Positions 1-9,880 of a DNA stretch of 64,000 nt are shown one piece after another (the first letter of the stretch is position 1; each line of letters starts with the position of its first letter). The position numbers and the translations under genes were made by a program. This DNA comes from Neisseria elongata subsp. elongata (GTDB lineage: Bacteria; Pseudomonadota; Gammaproteobacteria; Burkholderiales; Neisseriaceae). The notes under the pieces are model-generated. The model did no database searches. It saw only the letters and a program-made list of their open reading frames with translations, and was not told where the DNA came from. The stretch covers positions 1-64,000 of the forward strand of contig NZ_FOPS01000006.1 in the NCBI RefSeq assembly GCF_900113545.1, in the 5' to 3' direction.

Positions 1-61
1 TTGCATGTGTAAAGCATGCCGCCAGCGTTCAATCTGAGCCAGGATCAAACTCTTATGTTCA
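1..61 (-). rRNA. rrs: 16S rRNA, 5' end only (partial)
   Basis: Read on the minus strand this is the start of bacterial 16S rRNA. The conserved AGAGTTTGATCCTGGCTCAG segment (the universal 27F primer site) is followed by the beta-proteobacterial ATTGAACGCTGGCGGCATGC. The mature 5' end is placed at about 61, where the TGAACATAAGAG start typical of Neisseria begins. The rest of the rRNA operon lies outside the window to the left. Confidence 0.97.
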
Positions 62-182
62 ATCTCTAACTTATAACTTCTGGTCTGCTTCAAAGAAACC
101 GACAGAATAATGTTCAAAACATCATCTTGTCTGTCTTCTAAACAGTGTGAGGCCTAAGCACTCACACTTATCGGTAATCTGT

Positions 183-195
183 TTGTTAAAGAGCA
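183..195 (-). promoter_or_regulatory. rRNA leader boxA antitermination site
   Basis: The minus strand reads TGCTCTTTAACAA, identical to the boxA core of enteric rrn leaders. It lies about 120 nt upstream of the 16S start and just downstream of the P2 promoter, where the Nus/S10 antitermination complex loads on nascent rRNA. Confidence 0.85.
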
Positions 196-204
196 AAGAC
201 GATT

Positions 205-232
205 ATTATAGCACGCCGCTTCTTTTTGTCAA
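205..232 (-). promoter_or_regulatory. rRNA promoter P2
   Basis: On the minus strand a perfect -35 TTGACA (227-232) and a perfect -10 TATAAT (205-210) are separated by 16 bp. It reads into boxA and then 16S, so it is the proximal promoter of a tandem pair. Confidence 0.88.
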
Positions 233-271
233 ACTATTTCTGAAAAGAAACGGAACTCAACCGTCAAAATA

Positions 272-287
272 CGCCGCCGAAGCGGCG
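272..287 (-). other. UUCG-loop hairpin at the 5' end of the rRNA leader
   Basis: The minus strand reads CGCCGC-TTCG-GCGGCG, a 6-bp GC stem closed by a UUCG tetraloop. It lies within the first nucleotides of the transcript expected from P1. A very stable 5' hairpin could protect the leader or act in rRNA processing. The role is inferred. Confidence 0.6.
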
Positions 288-296
288 AAGAACCGA

Positions 297-325
297 ACTA
301 TACGCACATCCGAAAATACTGTCAA
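297..325 (-). promoter_or_regulatory. rRNA promoter P1
   Basis: On the minus strand TTGACA (320-325) and TATAGT (297-302) are separated by 17 bp. A strongly AT-rich tract upstream (about 340-385) could serve as an UP element. It is the distal partner of P2 and drives the rRNA operon leaving the window. Confidence 0.88.
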
Positions 326-479
326 ACATATATTGTAGAAAATAGAAGATTTCTTATTATATTTTTGTTTTTTAAAAAATTAAATTTGAACCCACATAGG
401 GATTGACCTAAGGATACTTATTTCCAACTTACCTGTATGCTTTTATTTTGACTTCGGCGTACAATTCTTACTCGATTAA

Positions 480-1517
<1,038 letters not shown>

Positions 1518-1540
1518 TACCGACCACTTTGAAGAATGAG

Positions 1541-1574
1541 CTGAGGCCGTCTGAAACTTTTCAGACGGCCTCAG
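1541..1574. terminator. DUS-palindrome terminator between hemB and recR
   Basis: Arms CTGAGGCCGTCTGAA (1541-1555) and its exact complement (1560-1574) form a 15-bp stem with a 4-nt loop. It lies between convergent genes and can serve both. Confidence 0.85.
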
Positions 1575-1591
1575 TATGTTCAACTGATAAA

Positions 1592-2197
1592 TTACTCTTT
1601 TAACTGCTTACGGTCATATACTGCTTGAGCCAGTGTTCCCGCATCAATATATTCCAGTTCCGCCCCCAGCGGCATACCGCGTGCCAAACGGCTGACTTTA
1701 TAAGGCAGGTTTTTCAACAATTCGGCCAAAATGTAGGCAGTGGCATCGCCTTCGGCGGTGAAATTTGTGGCGATAATGATTTCCTCAATTTCGCTGTTTT
1801 GCAGCCTTACAACCAATTGCTCCAATGCAATATGACCCAAGTCCATATCTTGCAGCGGGCTGATATGCCCCATCAGGACAAAATATAAGCCGTCATGACA
1901 ATGCGCCGCTTCCATTCCGGCAACATCGGCGGGCATATGAACTATCATCAGCCGCTTGCCGTCCCGATCCGGATTGGCGCAGATTTCGCATAATTCATTC
2001 TCGCACAAAGTATTGCAAAGCGTGCAATGCCGCACTTGTTTCAGCGCATGCTGCAAAGCCTCAACCAGTTCTTTCGCGCCTTCACGGTTGTATTGGAGAA
2101 GTTGGTAGGCCATACGCTGGGCCGATTTCGGGCCGACATTGGGCAGGATTTTCAGCGCATGTATCAATCTGGAAAATGCATCTTGCGGTTTGGACAT
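1592..2197 (-). CDS. recR: recombination mediator protein RecR
   Basis: With RecF/RecO, RecR loads RecA onto gapped single-stranded DNA in recombinational repair. The 201-residue length is standard. In order there is an N-terminal helix-hairpin-helix (LPNVGPKSAQRMA, about residues 18-30), a four-cysteine zinc finger (CTLC then CEIC, about 57-72) and a TOPRIM domain (residues 80-175) with the NFTAEGDATA segment. There is no strong Shine-Dalgarno before the ATG. It is separated from glyA by a DUS palindrome, so it is probably transcribed on its own. Confidence 0.96.
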   Translation of the reverse strand: MSKPQDAFSRLIHALKILPNVGPKSAQRMAYQLLQYNREGAKELVEALQHALKQVRHCTLCNTLCENELCEICANPDRDGKRLMIVHMPADVAGMEAAHCHDGLYFVLMGHISPLQDMDLGHIALEQLVVRLQNSEIEEIIIATNFTAEGDATAYILAELLKNLPYKVSRLARGMPLGAELEYIDAGTLAQAVYDRKQLKE

Positions 2198-2227
2198 AGT
2201 ATCGTTAGAGGAAGAATTGAACAGTAA

Positions 2228-2265
2228 AGGCCGTCTGAAACGCCATAAAGATTTTCAGACGGCCT
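2228..2265. terminator. DUS-palindrome between recR and glyA
   Basis: AGGCCGTCTGAAA (2228-2240) and its complement (2253-2265) form a 13-bp stem. It lies downstream of glyA on the minus strand. Confidence 0.75.
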
Positions 2266-2310
2266 CAATGGCAGCAAAGGATGGTTTATCCGGCCGCCAT
2301 ATACTTTCAC

Positions 2311-3561
2311 TTATGCGCCGTATACCGGATTTTTAGCGCACAGAGCCTGAGCGGCAGCGGCCACACGGCCCAGATTGGCTTCGTCATTCGGGTTGTCCAA
2401 AACATCGGCAACCAAATTGGCCAATTCGCGTGCGTCGGCTTCGCTGAACCCGCGCGTAGTGATGGCTGCCGCGCCGACGCGGATACCGCTGGTAACGAAC
2501 GGTTTTTCCGGATCATTCGGGATGGCGTTTTTGTTAATGGTGATGTGCGCTTTGCCCAAGGCTTCTTCCGCCGCTTTGCCGGTAATGTTTTTGGCGCGCA
2601 AATCCACCAGGAATACGTGGCTTTCGGTGCGGCCGGAGATGATGCGCAGGCCGCGTTTGACCAGCTCTTCCGCCATCGCCGACGCGTTGATTTTGACCTG
2701 TTTGGCGTATTCTTTAAACTCGGGCTGCAATGCTTCTTTGAATGCAACGGCTTTGGCCGCAATCACGTGCATCAGCGGGCCGCCTTGCAGGCTGGGGAAA
2801 ATGGCGGAATTGAGGGCTTTCTCGTGTGTGTTGTCGCGGCACATAATCACACCGCCGCGCGGGCCGCGCAGGGTTTTGTGGGTGGTAGTGGTTACAAAAT
2901 CGGCAAACGGCACGGGGTTGGGATATTCGCCGCCCGCAATCAAGCCGGCATAGTGCGCCATATCGACAAACAGGTACGCGCCGACTTTATCGGCGATTTC
3001 GCGGAATTTCGCCCAGTCGATTTGCAATGCGTAGGCCGATGCCCCCGCCACAATCATTTTGGGCTTGTGTTCCAATGCCAAGCGTTCTACTTCGGCATAA
3101 TCCAACACTTCGTTTTCATCCAAACCGTAAGCTACGGCGTGATAAAGTTTGCCTGAAATATTCACGCTTGCACCGTGGGTCAGGTGGCCACCGTGCGCGA
3201 GGCTCATGCCCAAAATGGTGTCGCCCGGTTTCAGCACGCTGGCGTAAACCGCTTGGTTGGCTTGGCTACCTGAATGTGGCTGCACGTTCACATATTCCGC
3301 GCCGAAGAGTTTTTTGCAGCGGTCAATCGCCAACTGTTCGGCAACGTCCACATGTTCGCAACCGCCGTAATAACGTTTGTTCGGATAACCTTCGGCATAT
3401 TTGTTGGTCAATTGGCTGCCCTGTGCCTCCATTACGGCATAGCTGACGTAGTTTTCAGAGGCAATCAATTCAATGTGGTCTTGCTGACGTTCGACTTCTG
3501 CGGCAATCGCGGCAGCAAGCTCGGGGTCGTATTTTGCAATGGTTACGCTTTTTGAGAACAT
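2311..3561 (-). CDS. glyA: serine hydroxymethyltransferase
   Basis: PLP enzyme interconverting serine and glycine with tetrahydrofolate; the main source of one-carbon units in the cytoplasm. At 416 residues it is full length. The PLP-lysine motif [14 protein letters not shown] is at about residue 224-237. The N-terminal signature [11 protein letters not shown] and the YYGGCEHVD stretch are intact. A good Shine-Dalgarno (AGGA, spacing about 8) precedes ATG 3561. It is monocistronic, with terminators on both sides, and functionally linked to gcvH at 49.2 kb. Confidence 0.98.
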   Translation of the reverse strand: MFSKSVTIAKYDPELAAAIAAEVERQQDHIELIASENYVSYAVMEAQGSQLTNKYAEGYPNKRYYGGCEHVDVAEQLAIDRCKKLFGAEYVNVQPHSGSQANQAVYASVLKPGDTILGMSLAHGGHLTHGASVNISGKLYHAVAYGLDENEVLDYAEVERLALEHKPKMIVAGASAYALQIDWAKFREIADKVGAYLFVDMAHYAGLIAGGEYPNPVPFADFVTTTTHKTLRGPRGGVIMCRDNTHEKALNSAIFPSLQGGPLMHVIAAKAVAFKEALQPEFKEYAKQVKINASAMAEELVKRGLRIISGRTESHVFLVDLRAKNITGKAAEEALGKAHITINKNAIPNDPEKPFVTSGIRVGAAAITTRGFSEADARELANLVADVLDNPNDEANLGRVAAAAQALCAKNPVYGA

Positions 3562-3705
3562 GGGATTTCCTTTGGACTAAAGATATGCGGAAGTGTGTGC
3601 CTGCCAGCTGCCGTTTTCAGACGGCCTCTTTCCAGACAGGACGGGCGGTCATTGTAACAGAGCCGACGTTAATATGTATCGTGATTTCACCGCCGCCTAT
3701 GATGA

Positions 3706-3764
3706 AGGCCGTCTGAAAACCCTTGTTCCGACGATGGAAACGAAAGATGGTTTTCAGACGGCCT
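3706..3764. terminator. DUS-palindrome downstream of mglC
   Basis: Arms AGGCCGTCTGAAAAC (3706-3720) and complement (3750-3764), 15 bp, with a 29-nt loop. The loop is long, so terminator strength is uncertain. A third, single DUS lies at about 3616. Confidence 0.6.
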
Positions 3765-3785
3765 CTTAATAGACAGGCAAACCTT

Positions 3786-4796
3786 TTATTTTTTCTTCGC
3801 GTGTTTCAACGAATCGATGGCCACGGCCAAAACGATAATCGAACCTTTGATGATGTATTGCCAATAAGGGTTTACGCCGATATAGCTCAAGCCGTAGTTA
3901 ATCAGGGTAAAGATAACCACGCCGATAACCACGCCGAATACCGTACCGACACCGCCGCTGAACGACACGCCGCCGATCACACAGGCTGCAATCGCGTCCA
4001 TTTCATACATAAAACCCAGATTGTTAGTAGCCGAACCGATACGTCCCGCCTCCAGCAGGCCGCCGAAAGCGTAAAACACGCCGGACAGGGTGTAGATGCC
4101 AATCAGGTTTAAAGTAACGTTTACGCCGGAAACACGGGCGGCTTCCGGATTGCCGCCGATGGCAAATAGGTTTTTACCGAAACGGGTTTTGTTCCAAATC
4201 ACCCACATCAATGCAATCGCAACAATGGCATAAATGGTGATGTAGGACAGACGGAATCCGCCGATATCGAAGAAACCTTGAGTGAAGGCGGAATATGCGC
4301 CGTCGAAACCGGCAATAGGTGCGGAGCCGACGTAGTCGTAATACAGAGAATTCACACCGTAGATAATCAGCATTGTGCCGAGCGTGGCGATGAACGGGGT
4401 AACGTTCATGACGGTAACGATAACGCCGTTCACCAGCCCGATGAGCGCGCCGATGGCGCACACCAGCAAAATAACCATCGGAATCGGCACAACACCCAAA
4501 TCGGGGAAGACTTTATTTACATTGTCCACCGCCTGCAGCAATGTGGCAGAAATCACTGCTGCCAATCCGACTTGGCGGCCCACCGACAGATCTGTGCCTT
4601 GGGTAACGATTAGGCCGGCCACGCCCAGCGCAATGATGATGCGGACCGAAGATTGGGTTAAAACGTTACTGAAATTGGTCAGGCTTAAAAAGCTGGCATC
4701 TTTGGAGATAATCACCACCAGCAACAACAGCAGCACGAAATACAGCGCGTAGTCCTTCATAAAGTCCAAGGCTTTGTTCTGTTTGACGGCACTCAT
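3786..4796 (-). CDS. mglC: galactose/methyl-galactoside ABC transporter permease
   Basis: Inner-membrane permease of the high-affinity galactose/beta-methylgalactoside importer. The 336-residue, strongly hydrophobic protein has about ten membrane segments. Long stretches are near-identical to enteric MglC as I know it (NLGFMYEMDAIAACVIGGVS; GVNPYWQYIIKGSI; WNKTRFGKNLFAIGGNPEAA). It is the last gene of mglBAC, 65 bp after mglA, with AAGGA before ATG 4796. The very strong resemblance to gammaproteobacterial Mgl and my belief that meningococci lack it suggest acquisition by a commensal lineage; that history is inference. Confidence 0.95.
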   Translation of the reverse strand: MSAVKQNKALDFMKDYALYFVLLLLLVVIISKDASFLSLTNFSNVLTQSSVRIIIALGVAGLIVTQGTDLSVGRQVGLAAVISATLLQAVDNVNKVFPDLGVVPIPMVILLVCAIGALIGLVNGVIVTVMNVTPFIATLGTMLIIYGVNSLYYDYVGSAPIAGFDGAYSAFTQGFFDIGGFRLSYITIYAIVAIALMWVIWNKTRFGKNLFAIGGNPEAARVSGVNVTLNLIGIYTLSGVFYAFGGLLEAGRIGSATNNLGFMYEMDAIAACVIGGVSFSGGVGTVFGVVIGVVIFTLINYGLSYIGVNPYWQYIIKGSIIVLAVAIDSLKHAKKK

Positions 4797-4861
4797 AAAA
4801 TTCCTTTAAATAATCAATTTGTTTGCATTCAGCGTAATAGCTTTGAAGTTTTCAGACGGCC

Positions 4862-6385
4862 TTATAAATATTTGGCCGACAATTGCAGGATTTCTTCCTG
4901 ATTGGTTTTCGCCGTTTCGACAATACCGGCCACCTTGCCCGCACTCATCACTAATATGCGGTCGGTAACCCCCAAAAGCTCGGGCATTTCGGAAGAAATA
5001 ATGATGACCGCCTTACCTTGCGCGGCCAGTTCGCCGATTAACTGGTAAATCTCAAATTTCGCACCGATGTCGATACCGCGCGTCGGTTCGTCCAACATCA
5101 GGATTTCGGGTTTGGTTAAAAGCCAGCGGCCTAAAATCACCTTCTGCTGATTACCGCCCGACAACGATCCAATACGGGTTTTCTGGCTGGGTGTTTTCAC
5201 ACGCATGGAATCGATAACCCACTGAGTGTCGCTCTTCATGCTTTTATTGCTCAGCAAACCGCCTTTTTGATAGCTCTTCATATTGGAAATCAGTGAGTTG
5301 AAGCTGATATCCAGTCCGCCAAAAATACCGGTGCTGCGGCGCTCTTCCGTTACCAGGGCAAAACCGTTTTTAATCGCCTCCACCGGCGATTTGTTCTGCA
5401 CCTCTTTTCCGTGCAGCAACACTTCGCCTGCCCCACGCTCGCGGATGCCGAACAGGGTTTCGACAATATCGGTACGTTTCGCACCAACCAATCCGCCGAT
5501 ACCCAATACTTCGCCTTTTCGCAATTCAAAGCTGACATCGCGGATGGACGGCTGGTTTTTCGCCGTCAGGTTTTTTACCTGCAACACGACTTCCCCGGGC
5601 GTATTGTTTTTTTCCGGGAAACGCTGGGTAAGGCTGCGGCCGACCATTTTTGCCACCAACTCGTCCATGGTGGTCTCTTTCACCGCTACGGTATCTATCC
5701 ATTTTCCGTCGCGCAATATCGTGATTTCGTCACAAATTTTGAAGATTTCCTCCATTTTGTGCGAAATATAAATAATGCCGCAACCGCGCTGCTTCAGTTT
5801 GTCGATAATGGTAAACAGATGGCCGACTTCCTTTTCCGACAGGGAGGATGTCGGCTCATCCATAATGACGATTTTAGCGTTGTAGGAAAAAGCCTTTGCG
5901 ATTTCAATCATCTGCATTTCCGACACGGTCAACTTTGCGACTTTTTCGCGCGGATCGATGTTGATGCCCAATTCGTCAAAAATCGCTTTGGTATCGGCAT
6001 ACATTTTTTTCTGATCGACGAACAAGCCTTTGGTCGGATACCGTCCCAACCACAGATTGTCCATTACCGAACGCTGCTTCACCAGGTTCAATTCCTGATG
6101 CACCATCGAAATACCGTTTTCCAAAGCTTCTTTCGCACTGGAAAAATCCACTTCGCGGCCGAGAAAACGGATACTGCCCGAATCTTTGGCATAGATGCCG
6201 AACAGGCATTTGAGCAGGGTGGATTTGCCTGCCCCGTTTTCCCCCATCAGCGCGTGCACCGAATGCGCCCTTACCTGCAAATTCACGCCGTCCAAGGCTT
6301 TCACGCCGGGGAAGGCTTTATGCACGTCGGTCATGGTCAGCAGCACGGAATGGTCTTGTTCCGCCGTCGAATCCTTAGCCGTCAT
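4862..6385 (-). CDS. mglA: galactose/methyl-galactoside ABC transporter ATP-binding protein
   Basis: Double-ATPase subunit of the Mgl importer, 507 residues. The N-terminal half has Walker [10 protein letters not shown] and Walker [13 protein letters not shown]. The C-terminal half keeps a good ABC signature ([13 protein letters not shown]) and Walker B ([12 protein letters not shown]), but its Walker A position reads GLVGAKRTD. That degenerate second site is normal for sugar ABC proteins of the RbsA/MglA type. The Shine-Dalgarno GAGGA precedes ATG 6385. It lies 206 bp after mglB with a stem-loop between them. Confidence 0.96.
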   Translation of the reverse strand: MTAKDSTAEQDHSVLLTMTDVHKAFPGVKALDGVNLQVRAHSVHALMGENGAGKSTLLKCLFGIYAKDSGSIRFLGREVDFSSAKEALENGISMVHQELNLVKQRSVMDNLWLGRYPTKGLFVDQKKMYADTKAIFDELGINIDPREKVAKLTVSEMQMIEIAKAFSYNAKIVIMDEPTSSLSEKEVGHLFTIIDKLKQRGCGIIYISHKMEEIFKICDEITILRDGKWIDTVAVKETTMDELVAKMVGRSLTQRFPEKNNTPGEVVLQVKNLTAKNQPSIRDVSFELRKGEVLGIGGLVGAKRTDIVETLFGIRERGAGEVLLHGKEVQNKSPVEAIKNGFALVTEERRSTGIFGGLDISFNSLISNMKSYQKGGLLSNKSMKSDTQWVIDSMRVKTPSQKTRIGSLSGGNQQKVILGRWLLTKPEILMLDEPTRGIDIGAKFEIYQLIGELAAQGKAVIIISSEMPELLGVTDRILVMSAGKVAGIVETAKTNQEEILQLSAKYL

Positions 6386-6539
6386 GGTTTGTTCCTCATG
6401 ATTGTCAACAAAATGGCTTCCTGAAAACAGTGTGCCACAGATTTTCAGACGGCCTTATCGTGATACGGCACCCGCCGTTTTCCGGTTGGGGCGTAATATG
6501 GAAGACCCTGTCTAAAAATAAAAAATATAAATAGCGAAG

Positions 6540-6567
6540 CCGGCCGGATTATATTCAATCCGGCCGG
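6540..6567 (-). terminator. mglB-mglA intergenic stem-loop (attenuator-like)
   Basis: An 11-bp GC-rich stem (left arm 6540-6550, right arm 6557-6567) closes a 6-nt loop. On the minus strand it is followed by a T-rich stretch. It lies just after the mglB stop and before mglA. It probably terminates most transcripts or stabilises the mglB 3' end, so that the binding protein is made in excess over the membrane subunits. The role is inferred. Confidence 0.7.
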
Positions 6568-6591
6568 GCATCCAATCAGGCCGTCTGAAAA

Positions 6592-7635
6592 TTATTGTTT
6601 CAGGAACTGATCCAGATTGGTTTTGTCCACGCCCACATAAGGTACGCGGATATTTCTGTTTGCATCAAGTTTGTAGGCGGAAGAAGCGGCCGGATCTTTA
6701 CCTGCGGCCAAGTCTACTGCCAGAGCGTATACCGCTTTAGCCTGTGTTTCGCCGTCGTTCAATACCGAACCGGCCAGCGTATCGGCCTTAATCATTTGCA
6801 GGGCTTCAGGCAGTGCGTCTACACCGAAGGTCGGCAGGACTTTACCTTGTGCCTTCATGGCTTCTACAGCACCCATCGCCATACCGTCGTTGTTGGAAAT
6901 AACCACTTCGATGTCTTTACCCGAAGTACCGGACAACCATGCCTGCATGATGTCTTTGGCTTTGGCTGCGTCCCACATGCCGGTGTCCAACTGCAGTTGT
7001 TTGGTTTTGATGCCGTCGGCGTTCAATTTTTCAACCACATATTTGGTACGCGCTTCGGCATCAGGGTGGCCCGGCTCGCCTTTCAGCAGAACGAAATCAA
7101 CCACGCCGTCTTTGTTCAAGTCCCATTCCGGATGCTCTTTCCACATTTTGCCAATCAAAGATGCCTGGATTTCGCCTGACTCCTGAGGATTGGTACCGAC
7201 AAAATAAGCCTTATCATAGCTTTTCAGAGCGGCTTCGCCAGGGTCTTTATTGAAGAAAATGACCGGAACGCCGGCGGCTTTTGCCTTCTCGATAATCGTG
7301 CTGCCTGCGGCAGGATCGACTAGGTTGATGGCCAAAACTTTTGCACCTTTGGCGAGCATTACATCCACTTGATCGTTTTGCGTGGATTGGTTGTTCTGCG
7401 AATCGTTCATCAACAATTCGGCATTTTTCGCCGCAGCCGCTTCGCCTTCCAATGATTTACGCATCAGCGACATGAAGTTGTCGTCATATTTATAGATGGT
7501 TACACCGATTTTAGGCGCATCGCCGGCAGGCTTTCCGCCTTCAGCTTGGGATGCGTTTTGGCTGCCGCCGTTACAGGCGGTCAAACCCAATACTGCAGCC
7601 AATGCTGCGGCGGTCAATGTTTTCTGGAAATTCAT
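6592..7635 (-). CDS. mglB: galactose/glucose-binding lipoprotein MglB
   Basis: Substrate-binding protein of the Mgl importer, about 347 residues. A lipoprotein signal peptide starts [14 protein letters not shown] and ends in the lipobox LTAC (Cys at about residue 21). The mature part is clearly Mgl[30 protein letters not shown], the calcium-loop region [21 protein letters not shown] and [11 protein letters not shown]. Enteric MglB is a soluble periplasmic protein, so the acylated version is a difference. ATG 7635 is chosen over upstream starts because of GGAG at 9-nt spacing and the signal peptide. A single DUS lies in the leader at about 7672. Confidence 0.95.
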   Translation of the reverse strand: MNFQKTLTAAALAAVLGLTACNGGSQNASQAEGGKPAGDAPKIGVTIYKYDDNFMSLMRKSLEGEAAAAKNAELLMNDSQNNQSTQNDQVDVMLAKGAKVLAINLVDPAAGSTIIEKAKAAGVPVIFFNKDPGEAALKSYDKAYFVGTNPQESGEIQASLIGKMWKEHPEWDLNKDGVVDFVLLKGEPGHPDAEARTKYVVEKLNADGIKTKQLQLDTGMWDAAKAKDIMQAWLSGTSGKDIEVVISNNDGMAMGAVEAMKAQGKVLPTFGVDALPEALQMIKADTLAGSVLNDGETQAKAVYALAVDLAAGKDPAASSAYKLDANRNIRVPYVGVDKTNLDQFLKQ

Positions 7636-7865
7636 AAAAACTGTCTCCGTATTTTTTGTTGCTGCGGTGCGGTAGGCCGTCTGAAAAATCCGCCCTCCGC
7701 GTCTATGGTGCCTCTCGGCAAAACAGGCGGCAGTTTGAATTAAAATGCCTGATTTGTAAATTACCCATACGGATTTTCTGATAATTTCTGACACCTTCTA
7801 ACAACAATTTATCGTCTTTTTACTAAAATTCCCGCATAAAATAAAAAATGTACCTTTTTTCGCCA

Positions 7866-7903
7866 ATAAGGCCGTCTGAAAGATCTTTTCAGACGACCTT
7901 ATT
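7866..7903 (-). terminator. terminator of the 7917-8330 gene, mixed AG-DUS/AG-mucDUS arms
   Basis: The left arm carries AGGCCGTCTGAA. The right arm (7888-7899) carries the complement of AGGTCGTCTGAA, the mucDUS dialect. In minus-strand RNA the variant position forms a G-U pair, so the stem remains intact for the gene ending at 7917. Confidence 0.75.
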
Positions 7904-7916
7904 GGGGAGCATCAAT

Positions 7917-8330
7917 CTAATCAATCAGCGCATCATGACGATGATTGCGGTAGTGTTTGTATTTCACTGCATAAGCGGCAACAGTCGGCACCAAAGCCAA
8001 AACAATCTTAAAAGTCCAAGATGCAAACCACGGCTTGTTAATCACAATTGTGTCGGCAACAGCCCCTGGCTCGACAAACTTACTCACGGCATACCAATCC
8101 AACAGCGGCCACCAACATGCAGTCAGCAACCCGAGAAACAAAGGCCAAATCAGGCGAATGCGATCCCGCTGCCATAACAAAAACAAAACTGCCGCCCAAA
8201 TCAGCGTAAGCGTGCAAATCAACAAGGCAGTATGCACCGGCGCACCAAAATAAGAAGCCGCAAAATAAGTCAGCACCACCCATAAAGCGGCCAACACCGC
8301 CATAATCAATTCTTCCGGACGTTTGAACAT
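7917..8330 (-). CDS. small integral membrane protein, unknown function
   Basis: A 137-residue protein that I do not recognise by family. Three to four hydrophobic segments alternate with short polar loops (ELIMAVLAALWVVLTYFAA near the N-terminus; ALLICTLTLIWAAVLFLLW; LIWPLFLGLLTACWW; IVLALVPTVAAYAV). It ends in a basic, histidine-containing tail (KYKHYRNHRHDALID). The start at 8330 is preferred over the longer frame beginning at 8801: the longer frame would run antisense through the 5' part of the gene at 8431, and AGGA lies upstream of 8330. It is divergent from the ATPase gene with a 100-bp gap and ends in a terminator. Confidence 0.7.
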   Translation of the reverse strand: MFKRPEELIMAVLAALWVVLTYFAASYFGAPVHTALLICTLTLIWAAVLFLLWQRDRIRLIWPLFLGLLTACWWPLLDWYAVSKFVEPGAVADTIVINKPWFASWTFKIVLALVPTVAAYAVKYKHYRNHRHDALID

Positions 8331-8430
8331 AATAAAAATCCTTGCAGACCAATCGCTGTGAATATACCGCAAATCGACCGTTTTGGATATGGTGTAAAAT
8401 CCCGCTTTTGTCATTTCTTGAGATGAAAGC

Positions 8431-9303
8431 ATGAAACTGAAATCCTTTTTGCGTAAGGCCGAATCGGTTCTGAACCGCCTGGATGCCTGGCTGCCGCCCG
8501 AAACCCGCGAACCGGACTGGAATGCCGGCGCCTTCCGATGGCAAAAGGCCGGCAACAAAGGAATTTTGGAAAGCCTGCCCGCACCGCATACCTTCCCATT
8601 ATCCCGCCTGGCAGCGGTAGACAACCAAACCGCCAAGCTGGTCCGCAACACCGAACAGTTCCTGGCAGGCCGCCCCGCCAACAATGTCCTGCTGACCGGA
8701 TCGCGCGGCACCGGCAAATCGTCATTAGTCAAAGCATTGCTGCATGAATACGGCGCGAGCGGCCTGCGACTGATCGAAGTAGACAAAAGCGACCTGACCA
8801 CCCTGCCCGCCCTGTTGCAACTACTGGCTTCCCGTCCGGAAAAATTTATTGTTTTTTGCGACGATTTATCTTTCGAAGACGGCGAAGACGGCTACAAGGC
8901 ATTAAAGACCGCTTTGGACGGCGGCCTGTCCCAACGCTGTGCCAATGTTTTGGTGTATGCCACGTCAAACCGCCGCCACCTGATGCCTGAATATATGGAT
9001 GAAAATACGGGACACACCGGCGTTCGCGGCGAAGTGCATGCCAAAGAGGCGGTGGAAGAAAAAATTTCCCTATCCGACAGATTCGGGCTGTGGCTGAGTT
9101 TTTATCCGTTTGACCAAAACGATTACCTTCAGGCAGTGGCGAACTGGTTGGAATATTACGGTGTGGATTTTGATGATACTGCACAACGGGCAGCATTGAA
9201 TTGGTCTCAAATGCGAGGCGGGCGTTCCGGCCGCGTTGCCTGGCAATTTGCCTGCGACTGGGCAGGACGGCTGCCCCAAGACCGCAGTTTGAATCTGAGT
9301 TAA
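8431..9303 (+). CDS. DUF815-family AAA ATPase
   Basis: Cytoplasmic P-loop ATPase of 290 residues. Walker A is GSRGTGKSS (about residues 90-98), Walker B FIVFCDDLSFE, and the sensor-1-like stretch is VYATSNRRHL. The segments around LVRNTEQFLAGRPANNVLLTG and LKTALDGGL are characteristic of the DUF815 family as I know it. The biological role of the family is not established. It is transcribed alone, divergent from the membrane protein at 7917-8330. No terminator is obvious at its 3' end, which runs into the decayed region at 9.3-9.8 kb. Confidence 0.88.
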   Translation: MKLKSFLRKAESVLNRLDAWLPPETREPDWNAGAFRWQKAGNKGILESLPAPHTFPLSRLAAVDNQTAKLVRNTEQFLAGRPANNVLLTGSRGTGKSSLVKALLHEYGASGLRLIEVDKSDLTTLPALLQLLASRPEKFIVFCDDLSFEDGEDGYKALKTALDGGLSQRCANVLVYATSNRRHLMPEYMDENTGHTGVRGEVHAKEAVEEKISLSDRFGLWLSFYPFDQNDYLQAVANWLEYYGVDFDDTAQRAALNWSQMRGGRSGRVAWQFACDWAGRLPQDRSLNLS

Positions 9304-9586
9304 TAAGGTTGCCGGCGTTTACGGAAAAGGCAAAAGCAGAGTTCAAGTAATGAAACGGCAAGGGGTTGTTGCGATATATAGACAATACAAAAACCGTTCG
9401 ATGCTTACTTCCTTCGGGCTCCAATAGTCCCTCTCGGAACGCACGAACGGCTTAGCGGGAAATTATCCTTACTGTCTGCGCCTGCCAATAACCACCCAAA
9501 AGCATACACGGCTTTTATGCCCGTATCGGGTGCGCTACCGTGCTATTAAATGTGCTATTAAAAATGCCGACACCTCGACTTTTCAT
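9304..9586 (-). pseudogene. decayed phage-type fragment, Ash-family-like
   Basis: One minus-strand frame starts at ATG 9586 and begins MKSRGVGIFNSTF...TVAHPIRA. It then meets stop codons but continues in the same frame with KPCMLLGGYWQAQTVR and, after another stop, EPEGSKHRTVFVLS and NNPLPFHYLNSAF. The HPIRA core followed by a GG-Q-x-QTVR stretch is what I remember of small Ash-like proteins of P4-type satellites and prophages. No intact phage gene is nearby. I read it as a vestige. The rest of the gap (9587-9813) shows nothing else I can support. Confidence 0.45.
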
Positions 9587-9813
9587 CTACGAAAGCAGCC
9601 GCTCATATTGATTTATCGAGGCACATCCATCAGGACTTGTCGGTTAGTGAAAGTCTGACCAGAATTAGATAATTTCAGGCTCTAACTCATGCAAAACCAC
9701 CTGAAACTGCCCAACGGAGGATATGTTGCAGTTTGATAGAACAGGCAAACGGAAAAGCCGCAGATACACAAAACAAAGCATAATGCCGATTTACACTAAA
9801 ATCCGCCATAAAA

Positions 9814-9862
9814 AGGCCGTCTGAAAATACCCACTGTCGCAGCAGGTATTTTCAGACGGCCT
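9814..9862. terminator. DUS-palindrome downstream of nlpD
   Basis: 18-bp arms (AGGCCGTCTGAAAATACC, 9814-9831; complement 9845-9862) with a 13-nt loop, 19 bp after the nlpD stop. Confidence 0.82.
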
Positions 9863-9880
9863 AACGTTCTTTTTTATGTG

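Noticed and set aside
403-465. hemB promoter (TTGACC at 403, TTGACT at 448, TACAAT at 460)
   Set aside because: No pair of hexamers has acceptable spacing.
4862-6385. Degenerate second Walker A of MglA as a disabling mutation
   Set aside because: This degeneracy is the rule in the second half of RbsA/MglA-type double ATPases.
8331-8801. N-terminal extension of the membrane protein gene that ends at 7917
   Set aside because: It runs antisense through the 5' half of the well-supported DUF815 ATPase gene and has Arg/Ser-rich shadow composition; ATG 8330 has a Shine-Dalgarno.
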